Origin: PVC group bacterium
GTDB lineage: Bacteria; Verrucomicrobiota; Kiritimatiellia; SS1-B-03-39; UBA6053
Direction of reading: 5' to 3'
DNA length: 13,083 nt
Assembly: GCA_003565035.1 (NCBI GenBank)
Contig: PXDP01000215.1
Location: forward strand, 1-13,083
Shown here: positions 1 through 7,724 of the stretch, piece after piece
How the letters are laid out: every line of letters starts with the position of its first letter
Position numbering within the stretch: the stretch's first letter is position 1
Position numbers and translations under genes: made by a program
The notes under the pieces: model-generated
Told to the model about the DNA's origin: nothing
What the model saw: the letters and a program-made list of their open reading frames with translations, nothing else
Databases searched by the model: none

Positions 1-1859
1 GGGCCATTTCGGCCTGTGTGGCGGAAGGGGAGCATTTGATGGTGGAGGCGGGCACCGGGGTCGGGAAATCGTTTGCCTATCTGGTTGCGACCCTGCTGGC
101 GGCTCTCGAAGCCGGACAGAAGGGGGTGGTGAGCACGTACACGATCAGCCTGCAGGAACAACTTCTGCATCACGATGTGCCGCGGCTGAGTGCCTGTCTG
201 GGCCGGGAGGTGAAGGCGGTGCTGGTGAAGGGCCGGAGCAATTATCTCTGCCGGAAGCGGCTGGCACTGGCACGGCGCATGGGCGGGGATCTGTTCCGGG
301 CGGAGCAGCAGATGTGGCTGGACCGGCTGCGCACGCTGGCGGACAACGCGGACTGGGACGGGAGTCTGCAGTCGCTTCCCGAACCGCCACCGGCCGATGT
401 CTGGTCGCAGGTCTGTGCTGAGGAGGGGACCTGCATGTATCCGGCCCAGCGGGATCACAAGGACTGCTATCTCACCAAAGCACGGGCGAAAATGCAGGAG
501 GCGGATGTGCTGATTGTAAATCACGCACTGTTTTTTGCGGATTTGGCGATGCGGGCCGAGGGCGGGGGGCTGCTGCCGGAATTTGATGTGGCGGTCCTGG
601 ACGAGGCGCATCAGGTGGAGGATGTGGCCGGTCAGGCACTGGGCCTGCGGATCACGCCCTGGAGTTTTAACCGCTGGATTCGCAGTTTGTATGTCCCGGA
701 AAGCGGGAAGGGATTGCTGTCGGTGCTGAAGGCGGGGGACACGGCGCATCAGGTGGGGCGGCTGCGGGGAGCGGTGGATCAGCTGTTTCAGGAACTGCAC
801 ACCTGGCTGTTTCATCAGGGACACGCGGTCACCACCTGCCGGCTGCGCAAACCGCTGGAAATTGACACGCCGATTCCGGGGATGCTGAACCGGATCGCCC
901 GGGAACTTCAGGATTTGGAGGAGGATATCGAATCGGCGGATCTGCGCTCGGAAGTGGCGCTGGCGCGGCGCCGGGCCGGGGATTTGGCCAACGGGCTGCT
1001 GACCTTTCTGGAGCAGCGCGAGGAGGGAGCGGTGTACTGGATCGAGCAGGAGGGCCCGGCCGCGCGGCCGCGGATTGTGCTCAACGCGGCGCCGGTGGAG
1101 GTGGGTCCGCTTATTCAGGCGCTGCTCTTTGACCGCATGCACTGCGTGGTGCTCACCAGCGCCACCCTGGCGGTGGGCGGAAATCTGGCGTATTGCCGGA
1201 AACGGCTGGGCGCGGCCACCGCGCGGGAACTTCAGGTGGGCAGTCCCTTTGACTACGCCCGGCAGATGCGTCTGGTGGTGCCGCGGGGCATTCCCGAACC
1301 CACCCAGCCCGGCTATGCGGACGCGGCGGCGGCGGAGATCAACCGCCAGGTCCGCAAATCCGACGGCGGCGCTTTTGTCCTGTTCACGGCCATTAAACTG
1401 ATGAAAGATGTGCTGGAGCGTATTGAGCCGGGGCTGATGCGGGACGGGTTCGCATGTTGGGTACAGGGGCGGGAACAGTCCCGGCATCATATTCTCGAAG
1501 CGTTCCGGGAAACCGAACGCAGCGTGCTGTTTGGGTTAAGCAGCTTCTGGATGGGCGTGGATGTGCCCGGGGATGCCCTCCGCAATGTGATCATCACCCG
1601 GTTGCCATTTGCGGTGCCCGATCATCCGCTGATTCAGGCGCGCATGGAGGCGATCAGCGATGCCGGCGGCAACGCATTCAAAGACTATTCGCTGCCCGAG
1701 GCGGTGCTCAAATTCAAGCAGGGGGCGGGCCGCCTGATCCGCAGCCGGGAGGATGCCGGCACGGTGGTGGTGCTCGATCCGCGCATTCGCGACCGCTGGT
1801 ACGGTCGCTGGTTTGTGCAGGCGCTTCCCGAATGTCCCCGGGATTTTGGGGATGAATGA
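1..1859 (+). CDS. dinG: DinG/XPD-family ATP-dependent DNA helicase (5' end outside window)
   Basis: A superfamily 2 helicase of the DinG/XPD type, expected to unwind DNA 5' to 3' with ATP during repair or removal of R-loops. The frame is open to the window edge: the codons before the first GTG (position 18) read AISAC and run straight into the helicase sequence, so the true start lies upstream and position 18 is not a real start. Counting from that GTG as residue 1, Walker A AGTGVGKS is at 11-18 and the DEAH box at 195-198. Cysteines 78, 133, 139 and 150 lie between them in the NYLC...C...GTC...DC pattern of the DinG/XPD iron-sulfur domain. Near the C-terminus are WMGVDVPG (motif V) and QGAGRLIRS (motif VI). 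An N-terminal exonuclease domain, found in some Gram-positive DinG proteins, cannot be judged because that end is missing. The gene ends 15 bp from the convergent ABC transporter gene with no visible terminator. Confidence 0.93.
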   Translation, partial: AISACVAEGEHLMVEAGTGVGKSFAYLVATLLAALEAGQKGVVSTYTISLQEQLLHHDVPRLSACLGREVKAVLVKGRSNYLCRKRLALARRMGGDLFRAEQQMWLDRLRTLADNADWDGSLQSLPEPPPADVWSQVCAEEGTCMYPAQRDHKDCYLTKARAKMQEADVLIVNHALFFADLAMRAEGGGLLPEFDVAVLDEAHQVEDVAGQALGLRITPWSFNRWIRSLYVPESGKGLLSVLKAGDTAHQVGRLRGAVDQLFQELHTWLFHQGHAVTTCRLRKPLEIDTPIPGMLNRIARELQDLEEDIESADLRSEVALARRRAGDLANGLLTFLEQREEGAVYWIEQEGPAARPRIVLNAAPVEVGPLIQALLFDRMHCVVLTSATLAVGGNLAYCRKRLGAATARELQVGSPFDYARQMRLVVPRGIPEPTQPGYADAAAAEINRQVRKSDGGAFVLFTAIKLMKDVLERIEPGLMRDGFACWVQGREQSRHHILEAFRETERSVLFGLSSFWMGVDVPGDALRNVIITRLPFAVPDHPLIQARMEAISDAGGNAFKDYSLPEAVLKFKQGAGRLIRSREDAGTVVVLDPRIRDRWYGRWFVQALPECPRDFGDE

Positions 1860-1874
1860 TCCGGGTTGCGTCCT

Positions 1875-3611
1875 TCAGGCTTGAATCGCCAAATCGCTGA
1901 GGCGGCGGTAGATGCCGCCGCGGTTCAGAAGTTCCTGATGGGTGCCTTGCTCCACGATGCGTCCTTCCTGCATCACGAGGATGCGGTCCGCATTCTGAAT
2001 CGTGCTGAGACGGTGGGCAATGACGAGGGAGGTGCGGCCGCGCATCATTTCATTGATGGCATCCTGCACGAGGCGCTCGCTTTCGTTATCGAGGGCGCTG
2101 GTGGCCTCGTCGAGAATCAGGATGGGCGCATTGCGGTAGATGGCCCGGGCAATGGCGAGACGCTGACGCTGGCCACCGCTGAGGCGGCCGCCGCGTTCGC
2201 CAACTTTGGTCTGATAGCCTTCGGTCATTTCGAGAATAAAGTCGTGGGCGTTGGCGCGTTTGGCGGCGGTGATCACTGCATCCATATCGGCCTCGGCCTG
2301 GCCGTAGGCGATGTTGCTGGCAATGGTGTCGTTGAACAGAAAGGTGTCCTGGGTGACCAGGGCGATATGCTGCCGCAGCGAGGCAAAGCTGAGGTCACGC
2401 AGATTGTGAGCATTTAGGAACACCTGACCTTCTGTGGGATCGTAAAACCGGGGAATGAGACTGACCAGAGAAGACTTGCCGCTGCCGGAGGCGCCGACGA
2501 GGGCGACGGTCTGTCCGGCGGGGATCGTGAGGGTGATGTCCTGCAGGACGGGGGTATCCTCGTAGGCAAACGAGACGTGATCGAGGCGGATTTCGCGGAC
2601 GGGTTCGTCAAAAGTGACCGGGGCAGCGGATTCCACCACATCAATGGGTTCATCCAGCAGAGCGAAAATCCTCTCCGCTGCACCCATGGCTTTTTGTATT
2701 TCCATATGGACTTTGCCCAGCATTTTGGCGGGATGGTACATGAGGGCGAGGGCGGCGGCGAAGGAGATGAATTCGCCGTAGGACATTTGGTGAAGGTACA
2801 CATAAACCAGCACGGACACCACGCCGAGGGCGGAGACGATTTCCATGAGGGGCTGGTTGACATTACGGGCGAGGACGATTTTTATGAGTCGTCCGAAAAC
2901 TTTCCGGTTTTCGCGGTTGAATTTGGCCTCTTCGTAGGCCTCCATGCCGAAGGCCTTGACAACGCGGACGCCGCTGACGTTTTCCTGGAGCACGGAGGAG
3001 AGGTCGGAAAGGTGTTCCTGGCTTTGTTTGGAATATTTGCGGACTTTGCGTCCGAAGATGATAACCGGGGCAACGCAGACGGGAAAGACCACAAGGCTGA
3101 GCACGGCCAAAACCCAATCGGTGTAGAGCATGTATCCGAGGGCGGCGGCGAGGGCGAAAGGCTGCTGGGCAATATCCGCTACCACGCCGGAGACGGCATG
3201 CTGGACCTGGGTGGTGTCGTTTGTGACCCGGGAGATAAGTTCGCCGGAGCTGTGGCGGCTGTAAAAGCTCAGCTGAAGCTTCTGCAGTTTGCCGAAGCAT
3301 TCGCGTCGGAGGTCCTCGACCACTTTGAACCCGACCCAGTTGATAAAGTAAATGGAGAAGTAGTGTCCGATTCCCCGGAGGGTGAAGAAGAGGACCAATC
3401 CCAGCGAGGTCATCAGCAGTGAGCGCAGACTGCCGGTGGCGAAATCAAAAGCGGTATCGGTGACATCCCCAAGATTTTTGAGCAGGCCGAAGACACTGCC
3501 GCCGCCGATGATGCCGAAAAGGAAGCCGATAAAGAGTCGGCCCCGGTAGATCAGACCGTATCGGTAAAGCCGCCGCAGGGGGCGCGCCTCGATGGGAGGG
3601 CCCTGGCTCAT
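1875..3611 (-). CDS. MsbA-like ABC exporter (fused membrane and ATPase domains)
   Basis: A 578-aa half-transporter of the MsbA/multidrug exporter family. It would work as an inner-membrane homodimer exporting a lipid or amphipathic substrate, in MsbA itself the lipid A core. Residues 1-320 hold the transmembrane domain, with hydrophobic segments around 27-42, 65-90, 150-185 and 255-290. The ATPase domain follows: Walker A GASGSGKSS at 373-381, Q-loop glutamine 421, signature LSGGQ at 477-481, Walker B ILILDE at 497-502 and switch histidine 533. All catalytic residues are present and the length is normal for MsbA. The start ATG overlaps the trxB stop as ATGA (3608-3611) without a strong ribosome binding site, so translation is probably coupled to trxB. 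MsbA is the best family guess, but drug or peptide export cannot be excluded from sequence alone, so no gene symbol is given. Confidence 0.9.
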   Translation of the reverse strand: MSQGPPIEARPLRRLYRYGLIYRGRLFIGFLFGIIGGGSVFGLLKNLGDVTDTAFDFATGSLRSLLMTSLGLVLFFTLRGIGHYFSIYFINWVGFKVVEDLRRECFGKLQKLQLSFYSRHSSGELISRVTNDTTQVQHAVSGVVADIAQQPFALAAALGYMLYTDWVLAVLSLVVFPVCVAPVIIFGRKVRKYSKQSQEHLSDLSSVLQENVSGVRVVKAFGMEAYEEAKFNRENRKVFGRLIKIVLARNVNQPLMEIVSALGVVSVLVYVYLHQMSYGEFISFAAALALMYHPAKMLGKVHMEIQKAMGAAERIFALLDEPIDVVESAAPVTFDEPVREIRLDHVSFAYEDTPVLQDITLTIPAGQTVALVGASGSGKSSLVSLIPRFYDPTEGQVFLNAHNLRDLSFASLRQHIALVTQDTFLFNDTIASNIAYGQAEADMDAVITAAKRANAHDFILEMTEGYQTKVGERGGRLSGGQRQRLAIARAIYRNAPILILDEATSALDNESERLVQDAINEMMRGRTSLVIAHRLSTIQNADRILVMQEGRIVEQGTHQELLNRGGIYRRLSDLAIQA

Positions 3612-4534
3612 GCGTGTTCGGTGCGTTCCAGGTAGCGTTCGGCCTCGAGGGCGGCCATACAGCCGGTGCCGGCGGCACTGATGGCCTGACGATAGACGCT
3701 GTCCTGCACATCCCCGGCGGCGAAGACCCCGTCGATTGTGGTTTTGGTGGAGTCGGTGATCAGATAGCCGGTTTCATCCATTTCCAACTGGCCTTTGAAA
3801 GGGTCGGTGTTGGGTTTGTGTCCAATGGCGAGGAAAAATCCGTCCACGGGCAGTTCGGAGGTTTCGCCGCTCTGCACGTTTTTGAGTTTGAGGCCTTTCA
3901 CGGATTTTTCTTCGACACCGAGGACTTCCTCCACGACGGTGTTGTAGAGTACCTCGATTTTTTCATTGGCGTTCATGCGGTCGATCATGATCTGGGAGGC
4001 GCGGAATTCTTCCCGACGATGGATGAGGTAAACTTTACTGGCAAACCGGGTGAGGAAGGTGGCCTCCTCCATAGCGGAGTCTCCGCCGCCCACCACGGCC
4101 ACGGGGACATCGCGGTAGAATGCGCCGTCGCACGTGGCGCAGGAGGTGACGCCGTAGCCAATGAGGGCCTGTTCGGAGGGGAGCCCGAGGTATTTGGCTG
4201 AGGCACCGGTGCAGATGATCACGGCTTTGGCCTCCAGCGTTTCGCCGGAGTCGAGGGTGAGCGTTTTCACCGGGCCGGACAGTGAGCAGGATTCCACGGT
4301 GCCATACTGATACCGGGTGCCAAAGCGTGCGGCCTGTTTGCGCATGATGTCCATTAAGTCGGGCCCCAGGATGCCGTTCTCAAACCCGGGAAAGTTTTCC
4401 ACTTCGGTTGTGGTGGTGAGCTGCCCCCCGGGTTCCCGGCCTTCAATGACCAGCGGGTTCAGGTTGGCGCGGGCCGTATAAATTGCGGCGGTGAGGCCGG
4501 CGGCGCCGGTTCCGATGATGATGACGTTTTCCAT
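3608..4534 (-). CDS. trxB: Thioredoxin-disulfide reductase
   Basis: A 308-aa low-molecular-weight flavoprotein that passes electrons from NADPH through FAD and a redox disulfide to thioredoxin in the cytoplasm. From the chosen start: FAD-binding GTGAAG at 8-13, the GGQL/TTTEVENFPGF region at 37-51, redox-active CATC at 132-135, NADPH-binding GGGDSA at 149-154, the HRRxxFR NADPH-phosphate motif at 172-178 and the C-terminal FAD motif AAGDV around 272-276. Length matches the family. The frame is open a further 54 codons upstream, but that extension is translated from the 13-bp tandem repeats and is rejected; the Rossmann fold begins right after ATG 4532-4534. The upstream AAGAAA is only a weak ribosome binding site. 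It is the first gene of a two-gene unit with the ABC exporter. Confidence 0.95.
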   Translation of the reverse strand: MENVIIIGTGAAGLTAAIYTARANLNPLVIEGREPGGQLTTTTEVENFPGFENGILGPDLMDIMRKQAARFGTRYQYGTVESCSLSGPVKTLTLDSGETLEAKAVIICTGASAKYLGLPSEQALIGYGVTSCATCDGAFYRDVPVAVVGGGDSAMEEATFLTRFASKVYLIHRREEFRASQIMIDRMNANEKIEVLYNTVVEEVLGVEEKSVKGLKLKNVQSGETSELPVDGFFLAIGHKPNTDPFKGQLEMDETGYLITDSTKTTIDGVFAAGDVQDSVYRQAISAAGTGCMAALEAERYLERTEHA

Positions 4535-4567
4535 AATTTTTTCTTGGTTAAACTGAATTGTTCCGGG

Positions 4568-4595
4568 GTAATACCCGCTTGAGGAATGATTGCAA
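4568..4595 (-). promoter_or_regulatory. Candidate sigma-70-type promoter for trxB
   Basis: On the minus strand TTGCAA (4590-4595) is followed after 16 bases by TATTAC (4568-4573), about 34 bp before the trxB start. Both hexamers match the sigma-70 consensus partly. Placement is sensible, but this was found by eye and the housekeeping promoter consensus of this organism is unknown. Confidence 0.3.
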
Positions 4596-4625
4596 GAAAG
4601 GACTGTTTGCTTGTCACAGATCCAG

Positions 4626-4703
4626 GTTCCGCACAGAAGTTCCGCACAGAAGTTCCGCACAGAGGTTCCACACAGAAGTTCCGCACAGAGGTTCCACACA
4701 GGG
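4626..4703. repeat. Six-copy 13-bp tandem repeat between trxB and avtA
   Basis: Six consecutive 13-bp units start at 4626, 4639, 4652, 4665, 4678 and 4691. The consensus is GTTCCGCACAGAR. Units 4 and 6 carry A instead of G at position 6, and the final unit ends in GGG. The spacing is exactly 13 bp with no spacers, so this is a minisatellite-like array and not CRISPR. It lies in the divergent region, upstream of the candidate promoters of both trxB and avtA. It may be a run of protein binding sites or simply a replication-slippage product. The reading frame through it on the minus strand produces the spurious N-terminal extension of TrxB. Confidence 0.9.
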
Positions 4704-4717
4704 CGAAGCCAGAGAGT

Positions 4718-4746
4718 TTGACGGAAGACCCCGGACTTGCTAACAG
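4718..4746 (+). promoter_or_regulatory. Candidate sigma-70-type promoter for avtA
   Basis: TTGACG (4718-4723) and TAACAG (4741-4746) are separated by 17 bases, about 70 bp before the avtA start. The -35 hexamer is one base from consensus and the -10 is weaker. It lies just after the 13-bp repeat array. By-eye prediction only. Confidence 0.35.
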
Positions 4747-4814
4747 TTGTTCATGAAAAATATCTCTTTCTGCAGGGCCGAAACCCAAACCCGCAGCACG
4801 TCCGGAGCCGGTGA

Positions 4815-6056
4815 ATGAACTGGAAATGGTCTGAATACGGAGCCTCGTTTTCCGAACCTTCGGGTATTCTGGGGTTGATGCGGGACCTGGGAGAGGCGCT
4901 TGCAGGCGGCGATCCGGACCTTTGCATGCTGGGAGGCGGAAATCCGGCGCCCATTCCGGAAGTGGAAGCTCTGTTCCGCAGTCAGTGGACGGCGCTGGCT
5001 GAAGACGGGACCCGGCTTGAGGCGGTGTTGGGCAAGTACGATACTGCGCAGGGCTCGCCCGTCTTCCTTGAGGCATTGGCGGATTATCTGAATGCAAAAT
5101 ACAACTGGGGAATCGGCCCGGAAAACATTGGGATCACAAATGGAAGCCAAACCGCTTTTTTCCATTTGTTCAACGTGCTGGCAGGGGGTGGGAAAAAGAT
5201 TCTGCTGCCGCTTTCGCCTGAATATATTGGCTATGCGGATCAGGGACATTCGCGGGGGATGTTCAGGGCTGTGCACGGTTTGCTCACCGAAACCGGCCCG
5301 CACCGCTTTAAATACCGGATCGATCTGGAACAGTTGACTGTCTCGGAGGATATTGCGGCAATCGCTGTTTCCCGGCCAACGAATCCGACCGGAAATGTGC
5401 TGACGGACGGGGAAATTCTGGCGTTGTCGGAGTTGGCACGGGCGCATGGAATACCGCTCCTGATTGATAATGCATACGGGGCTCCGTTTCCCGGAATCCT
5501 TTTCCGGGAGGTGCAGCCTGTTTGGGCCCCCCATATCATTCTTTCCATGAGTCTGTCAAAACTGGGCCTCCCCGGGGTGCGGACGGGCATCATTGTCGCA
5601 GATCGTCCGGTCATTGAGCTGTTAACGTCGGTGAATGCGGTGGCGGGGCTGGCCAATGGTAATGTGGGGCAGGCCTTGGTGCGGCCGTTGCTGGGGGATG
5701 GGCGTCTGGATGCGCTGTGCCGTGATGTGATCCGGCCGTTTTACGAATCCCGCTCGCAGCGGGCGGCTATGCTCTGGGAGGAGGCTTTGGGCAATACGGT
5801 TCCCTGGATGCGCCATGAGGCCGAGGGCTCGATGTTTCATTGGATCCGGTTTCCGGGTCTGCCGGTGAAAAGTGCAGAGCTGTACCGGATCCTTAAGCAG
5901 AAAGGCGTATTGGTGGTTCCGGGACATTTCTTCTTCTACGGTCTTGAAGAGGCCCCGCCGGAAATGCATGAATGTTTGCGGGTGCACACAGCCATGAACC
6001 CTGAAATGACCGAACGGGGGATCGGGATCATTGCCCGGACGGTCCGATCGCTCTAG
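4815..6056 (+). CDS. avtA: Valine-pyruvate aminotransferase (class I/II PLP aminotransferase)
   Basis: A 413-aa pyridoxal-phosphate enzyme that exchanges amino groups between valine and pyruvate, giving alanine and 2-ketoisovalerate; it belongs to alanine and branched-chain amino acid metabolism. It follows the remembered E. coli AvtA sequence along its length: MLGGGNPAPIPE at 38-49, TNGSQTAFFHLFN at 108-120, LPLSPEYIGYAD at 131-142, SRPTNPTGN at 186-194, cofactor-contacting IDNAYG at 217-222, SMSLSKLGLPG at 244-254 with probable Schiff-base Lys249, VPGHFFF at 368-374, and substrate-carboxylate Arg389. Length is normal. The ATG at 4815 has a GGAG (4804-4807) seven bases upstream. The gene stands alone on its strand, convergent with the nusG-like gene and sharing CTAG at the two stop codons. 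Substrate preference within this aminotransferase family is inferred from similarity. Confidence 0.92.
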   Translation: MNWKWSEYGASFSEPSGILGLMRDLGEALAGGDPDLCMLGGGNPAPIPEVEALFRSQWTALAEDGTRLEAVLGKYDTAQGSPVFLEALADYLNAKYNWGIGPENIGITNGSQTAFFHLFNVLAGGGKKILLPLSPEYIGYADQGHSRGMFRAVHGLLTETGPHRFKYRIDLEQLTVSEDIAAIAVSRPTNPTGNVLTDGEILALSELARAHGIPLLIDNAYGAPFPGILFREVQPVWAPHIILSMSLSKLGLPGVRTGIIVADRPVIELLTSVNAVAGLANGNVGQALVRPLLGDGRLDALCRDVIRPFYESRSQRAAMLWEEALGNTVPWMRHEAEGSMFHWIRFPGLPVKSAELYRILKQKGVLVVPGHFFFYGLEEAPPEMHECLRVHTAMNPEMTERGIGIIARTVRSL

Positions 6057-6601
6057 TCGGCGGATTTGATCCAGGCGGTGTCGATTTCGAGGGCGACGGA
6101 CTGCTGGATGAGTTCGAGCTGGAGAATGACTTTGTTTTTGCCTTTGATTTCGGCGATGACCGCTTCCAGTCCTTTCATGGGGCCGCCGATGATCACAATG
6201 GTTTTCCCGGGTTTGAGATAGGGAAGGATTTCCATTTCAAGGCCCTGGCTGAGGGCATCGGCCATGGCCCGAAGGGGGGCCAGGAATTCAGGTTCGTTGG
6301 ACACTTCGAGGAGATTGGCCACATAGGGATTGTTTCTGAACCAGCTCAGATCCTCGTTCTGAATACAGGCAAACACATAGCCGTTGATGAGCGGCACATC
6401 GTATTCGCGGACCCGTTTGCCATAATTATGTGCTCTGCGGGTGGTGGGCAGCCAGGTGCGGCTGGGCCGCAGGCGGGCGTGGCTCACCAGTTTCTTTTCG
6501 CATCGGGGGCGGGTGTGCAACACCACCCACCGGTAATCCGGCGGGGCGGGGGTCAGAATAGCAAGCGGGTGATCGGGGGGAAGGTCCGGGGTATCGGTCA
6601 T
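6053..6601 (-). CDS. NusG/RfaH-like transcription antitermination protein
   Basis: A 182-aa protein with the two-domain NusG architecture. The NGN domain spans roughly 23-115: WVVLHTRPRCEKKL at 25-38, YGKRVREYDVPL around 60-71 and GYVFA at 74-78. A KOW domain spans about 129-180, with GKTIVIIGGPMKGLEAVI at 132-149. NGN binds RNA polymerase and KOW contacts ribosome, Rho or RNA. It looks like an operon-specific paralogue (RfaH, UpxY or LoaP style) rather than housekeeping NusG, which normally sits with secE and ribosomal protein genes. The ATG lies one base after the stop of the PfkB-family kinase, so it is translated as the last cistron of the uxaC unit. The first 22 residues are a proline-rich lead not belonging to NGN. 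Its last codons overlap the avtA stop. The target operon cannot be read from the sequence. Confidence 0.82.
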   Translation of the reverse strand: MTDTPDLPPDHPLAILTPAPPDYRWVVLHTRPRCEKKLVSHARLRPSRTWLPTTRRAHNYGKRVREYDVPLINGYVFACIQNEDLSWFRNNPYVANLLEVSNEPEFLAPLRAMADALSQGLEMEILPYLKPGKTIVIIGGPMKGLEAVIAEIKGKNKVILQLELIQQSVALEIDTAWIKSAD

Positions 6602-6602
6602 C

Positions 6603-7724
6603 TCAGGGCATGTCTCCGCCGCCGGCGTCCGACCAGGCGCGCAGGAAGCCGATGTGCTCAGCGCGGGTGGCGGACCGGCAGTTGCGGACGTAGAATCCGG
6701 AACTGGAGACGCCAGTGATCAGACAGCCTTCGGGGGAGAGGCCGCTGAGGAGGCCGTTGCAGTATCCGGCGTTGAAATTGTCGCCCGCTCCGGTGGTGAG
6801 TTTGGGTTTGGGCGTGTAGGGACCCTCGACGAACCATTCGCCTTCGGCACTGGCGACCGCGGCGCTGCGGGTGGGATGAATCACAACCTGGAAGAGATCC
6901 AGTTTCGTGCGGATATTCTGTGCGCGGGCGGTGAGATCGTCGCCGGCATGTCCGAAAAGGACTTCGGCAACCTGCACGGATTCGTTTTCGTTGAGACCGA
7001 GAACGACATCGGTGACCTGATTGAGCCCGGAGAGAATGGAAAGGACCTCGGCAATGTCCCCGCGACTGCGTTTGCGGGGGTCGGTGAGGTCGATGAAGAG
7101 TTTTTTCCGGGAGGGGCTGTCTTTAAGGAGGGTGGCAAGTCCTTGGAGGATGGTATTCATCCCGGGGAGCATGGTCCAGTTGACGCAGCCGATGAGTTCG
7201 ACATCTGAAAGGGCTTTGCGAAGAGCCTCGGCGGGCATTTGCGCGAGCAGGCTCTCCCAGTTGACGGAGGGCAGGGTGTTCATTTTACCGAGCATGATTT
7301 TACCGTCGTCAAATTCCACGGCATCGGTGTGGCCGGGATCGCAGAGGCTGATGACTCCGGCGCAGCGGGCGGCGAAGTCGCTGAAGACGGGGTTAATGAT
7401 TCCGTCAGCACCCAGGGCACCGCAGTACGTGACGGCATAACCCTGTTCGACGAGGTTGTTGGCCATGATGGGGCCGTTTCCGCCGAGTTTGATTTGCTCG
7501 GGGACCATCTCGATGTTGCAGCTGAGTCCGGCGGCGGCGGAAACCCGCTGGCCAAACTCGGCGATGGTGTGAATGGGGGTGTATTCACTGGGGGAAGTGC
7601 GGGTGTCCACCAGGCGGATAATTTCGTCGATAAATCCGTCGAATCCGATCAGGGCACCGGCGGTGGCCGGGACGGATTCGAGTTGTTGGGCGGCGAGTTG
7701 AAGTTTTTCGGGTTTTGTGGTCAT
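6603..7724 (-). CDS. PfkB-family carbohydrate kinase (substrate unknown)
   Basis: A 373-aa ribokinase/PfkB-fold kinase, expected to phosphorylate a sugar or sugar acid with ATP. Visible signatures are GFDGFIDEI at 27-35, the glycine-rich substrate segment GGNGP at 81-85, and LTTGAGDNFNAGY at 309-321 with the anion-hole GAGD at 312-315 and probable catalytic base Asp315. LNENE at 244-248 fits the position of the PfkB metal/phosphate-binding motif. It is longer than typical ribokinase or KDG kinase (about 300-320 aa), and its N-terminal GFDGFID form is not the usual one. The ATG overlaps the uxaC stop as ATGA (7721-7724), with AAGGA (minus strand of 7733-7737) eight bases upstream. Coupling to glucuronate isomerase makes 2-keto-3-deoxygluconate a reasonable but unproven substrate. 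A role unrelated to uronates is possible. Confidence 0.85.
   Translation of the reverse strand: MTTKPEKLQLAAQQLESVPATAGALIGFDGFIDEIIRLVDTRTSPSEYTPIHTIAEFGQRVSAAAGLSCNIEMVPEQIKLGGNGPIMANNLVEQGYAVTYCGALGADGIINPVFSDFAARCAGVISLCDPGHTDAVEFDDGKIMLGKMNTLPSVNWESLLAQMPAEALRKALSDVELIGCVNWTMLPGMNTILQGLATLLKDSPSRKKLFIDLTDPRKRSRGDIAEVLSILSGLNQVTDVVLGLNENESVQVAEVLFGHAGDDLTARAQNIRTKLDLFQVVIHPTRSAAVASAEGEWFVEGPYTPKPKLTTGAGDNFNAGYCNGLLSGLSPEGCLITGVSSSGFYVRNCRSATRAEHIGFLRAWSDAGGGDMP

Noticed and set aside
1866..2417. 183-aa plus-strand open frame
   Set aside because: Antisense to the ATPase domain of the ABC exporter, no recognisable domain.
2577..3422. 281-aa plus-strand open frame
   Set aside because: It lies wholly opposite the ABC exporter gene, whose catalytic motifs are all present; the frame is an antisense product of GC-rich codons.
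4535..4699. 54-residue N-terminal extension of thioredoxin reductase
   Set aside because: It is translated from the 13-bp repeat array (CGTSVRNFCAELL... type peptide) and leader; the FAD fold begins at ATG 4532-4534 and gives the family's normal length.
6654..7208. Plus-strand open frames opposite the PfkB kinase and uxaC (also 7239-7769, 7892-8548 and 8552-9184)
   Set aside because: They mirror well-supported enzymes on the minus strand and show Gly/Val/Glu-rich antisense composition without domains.
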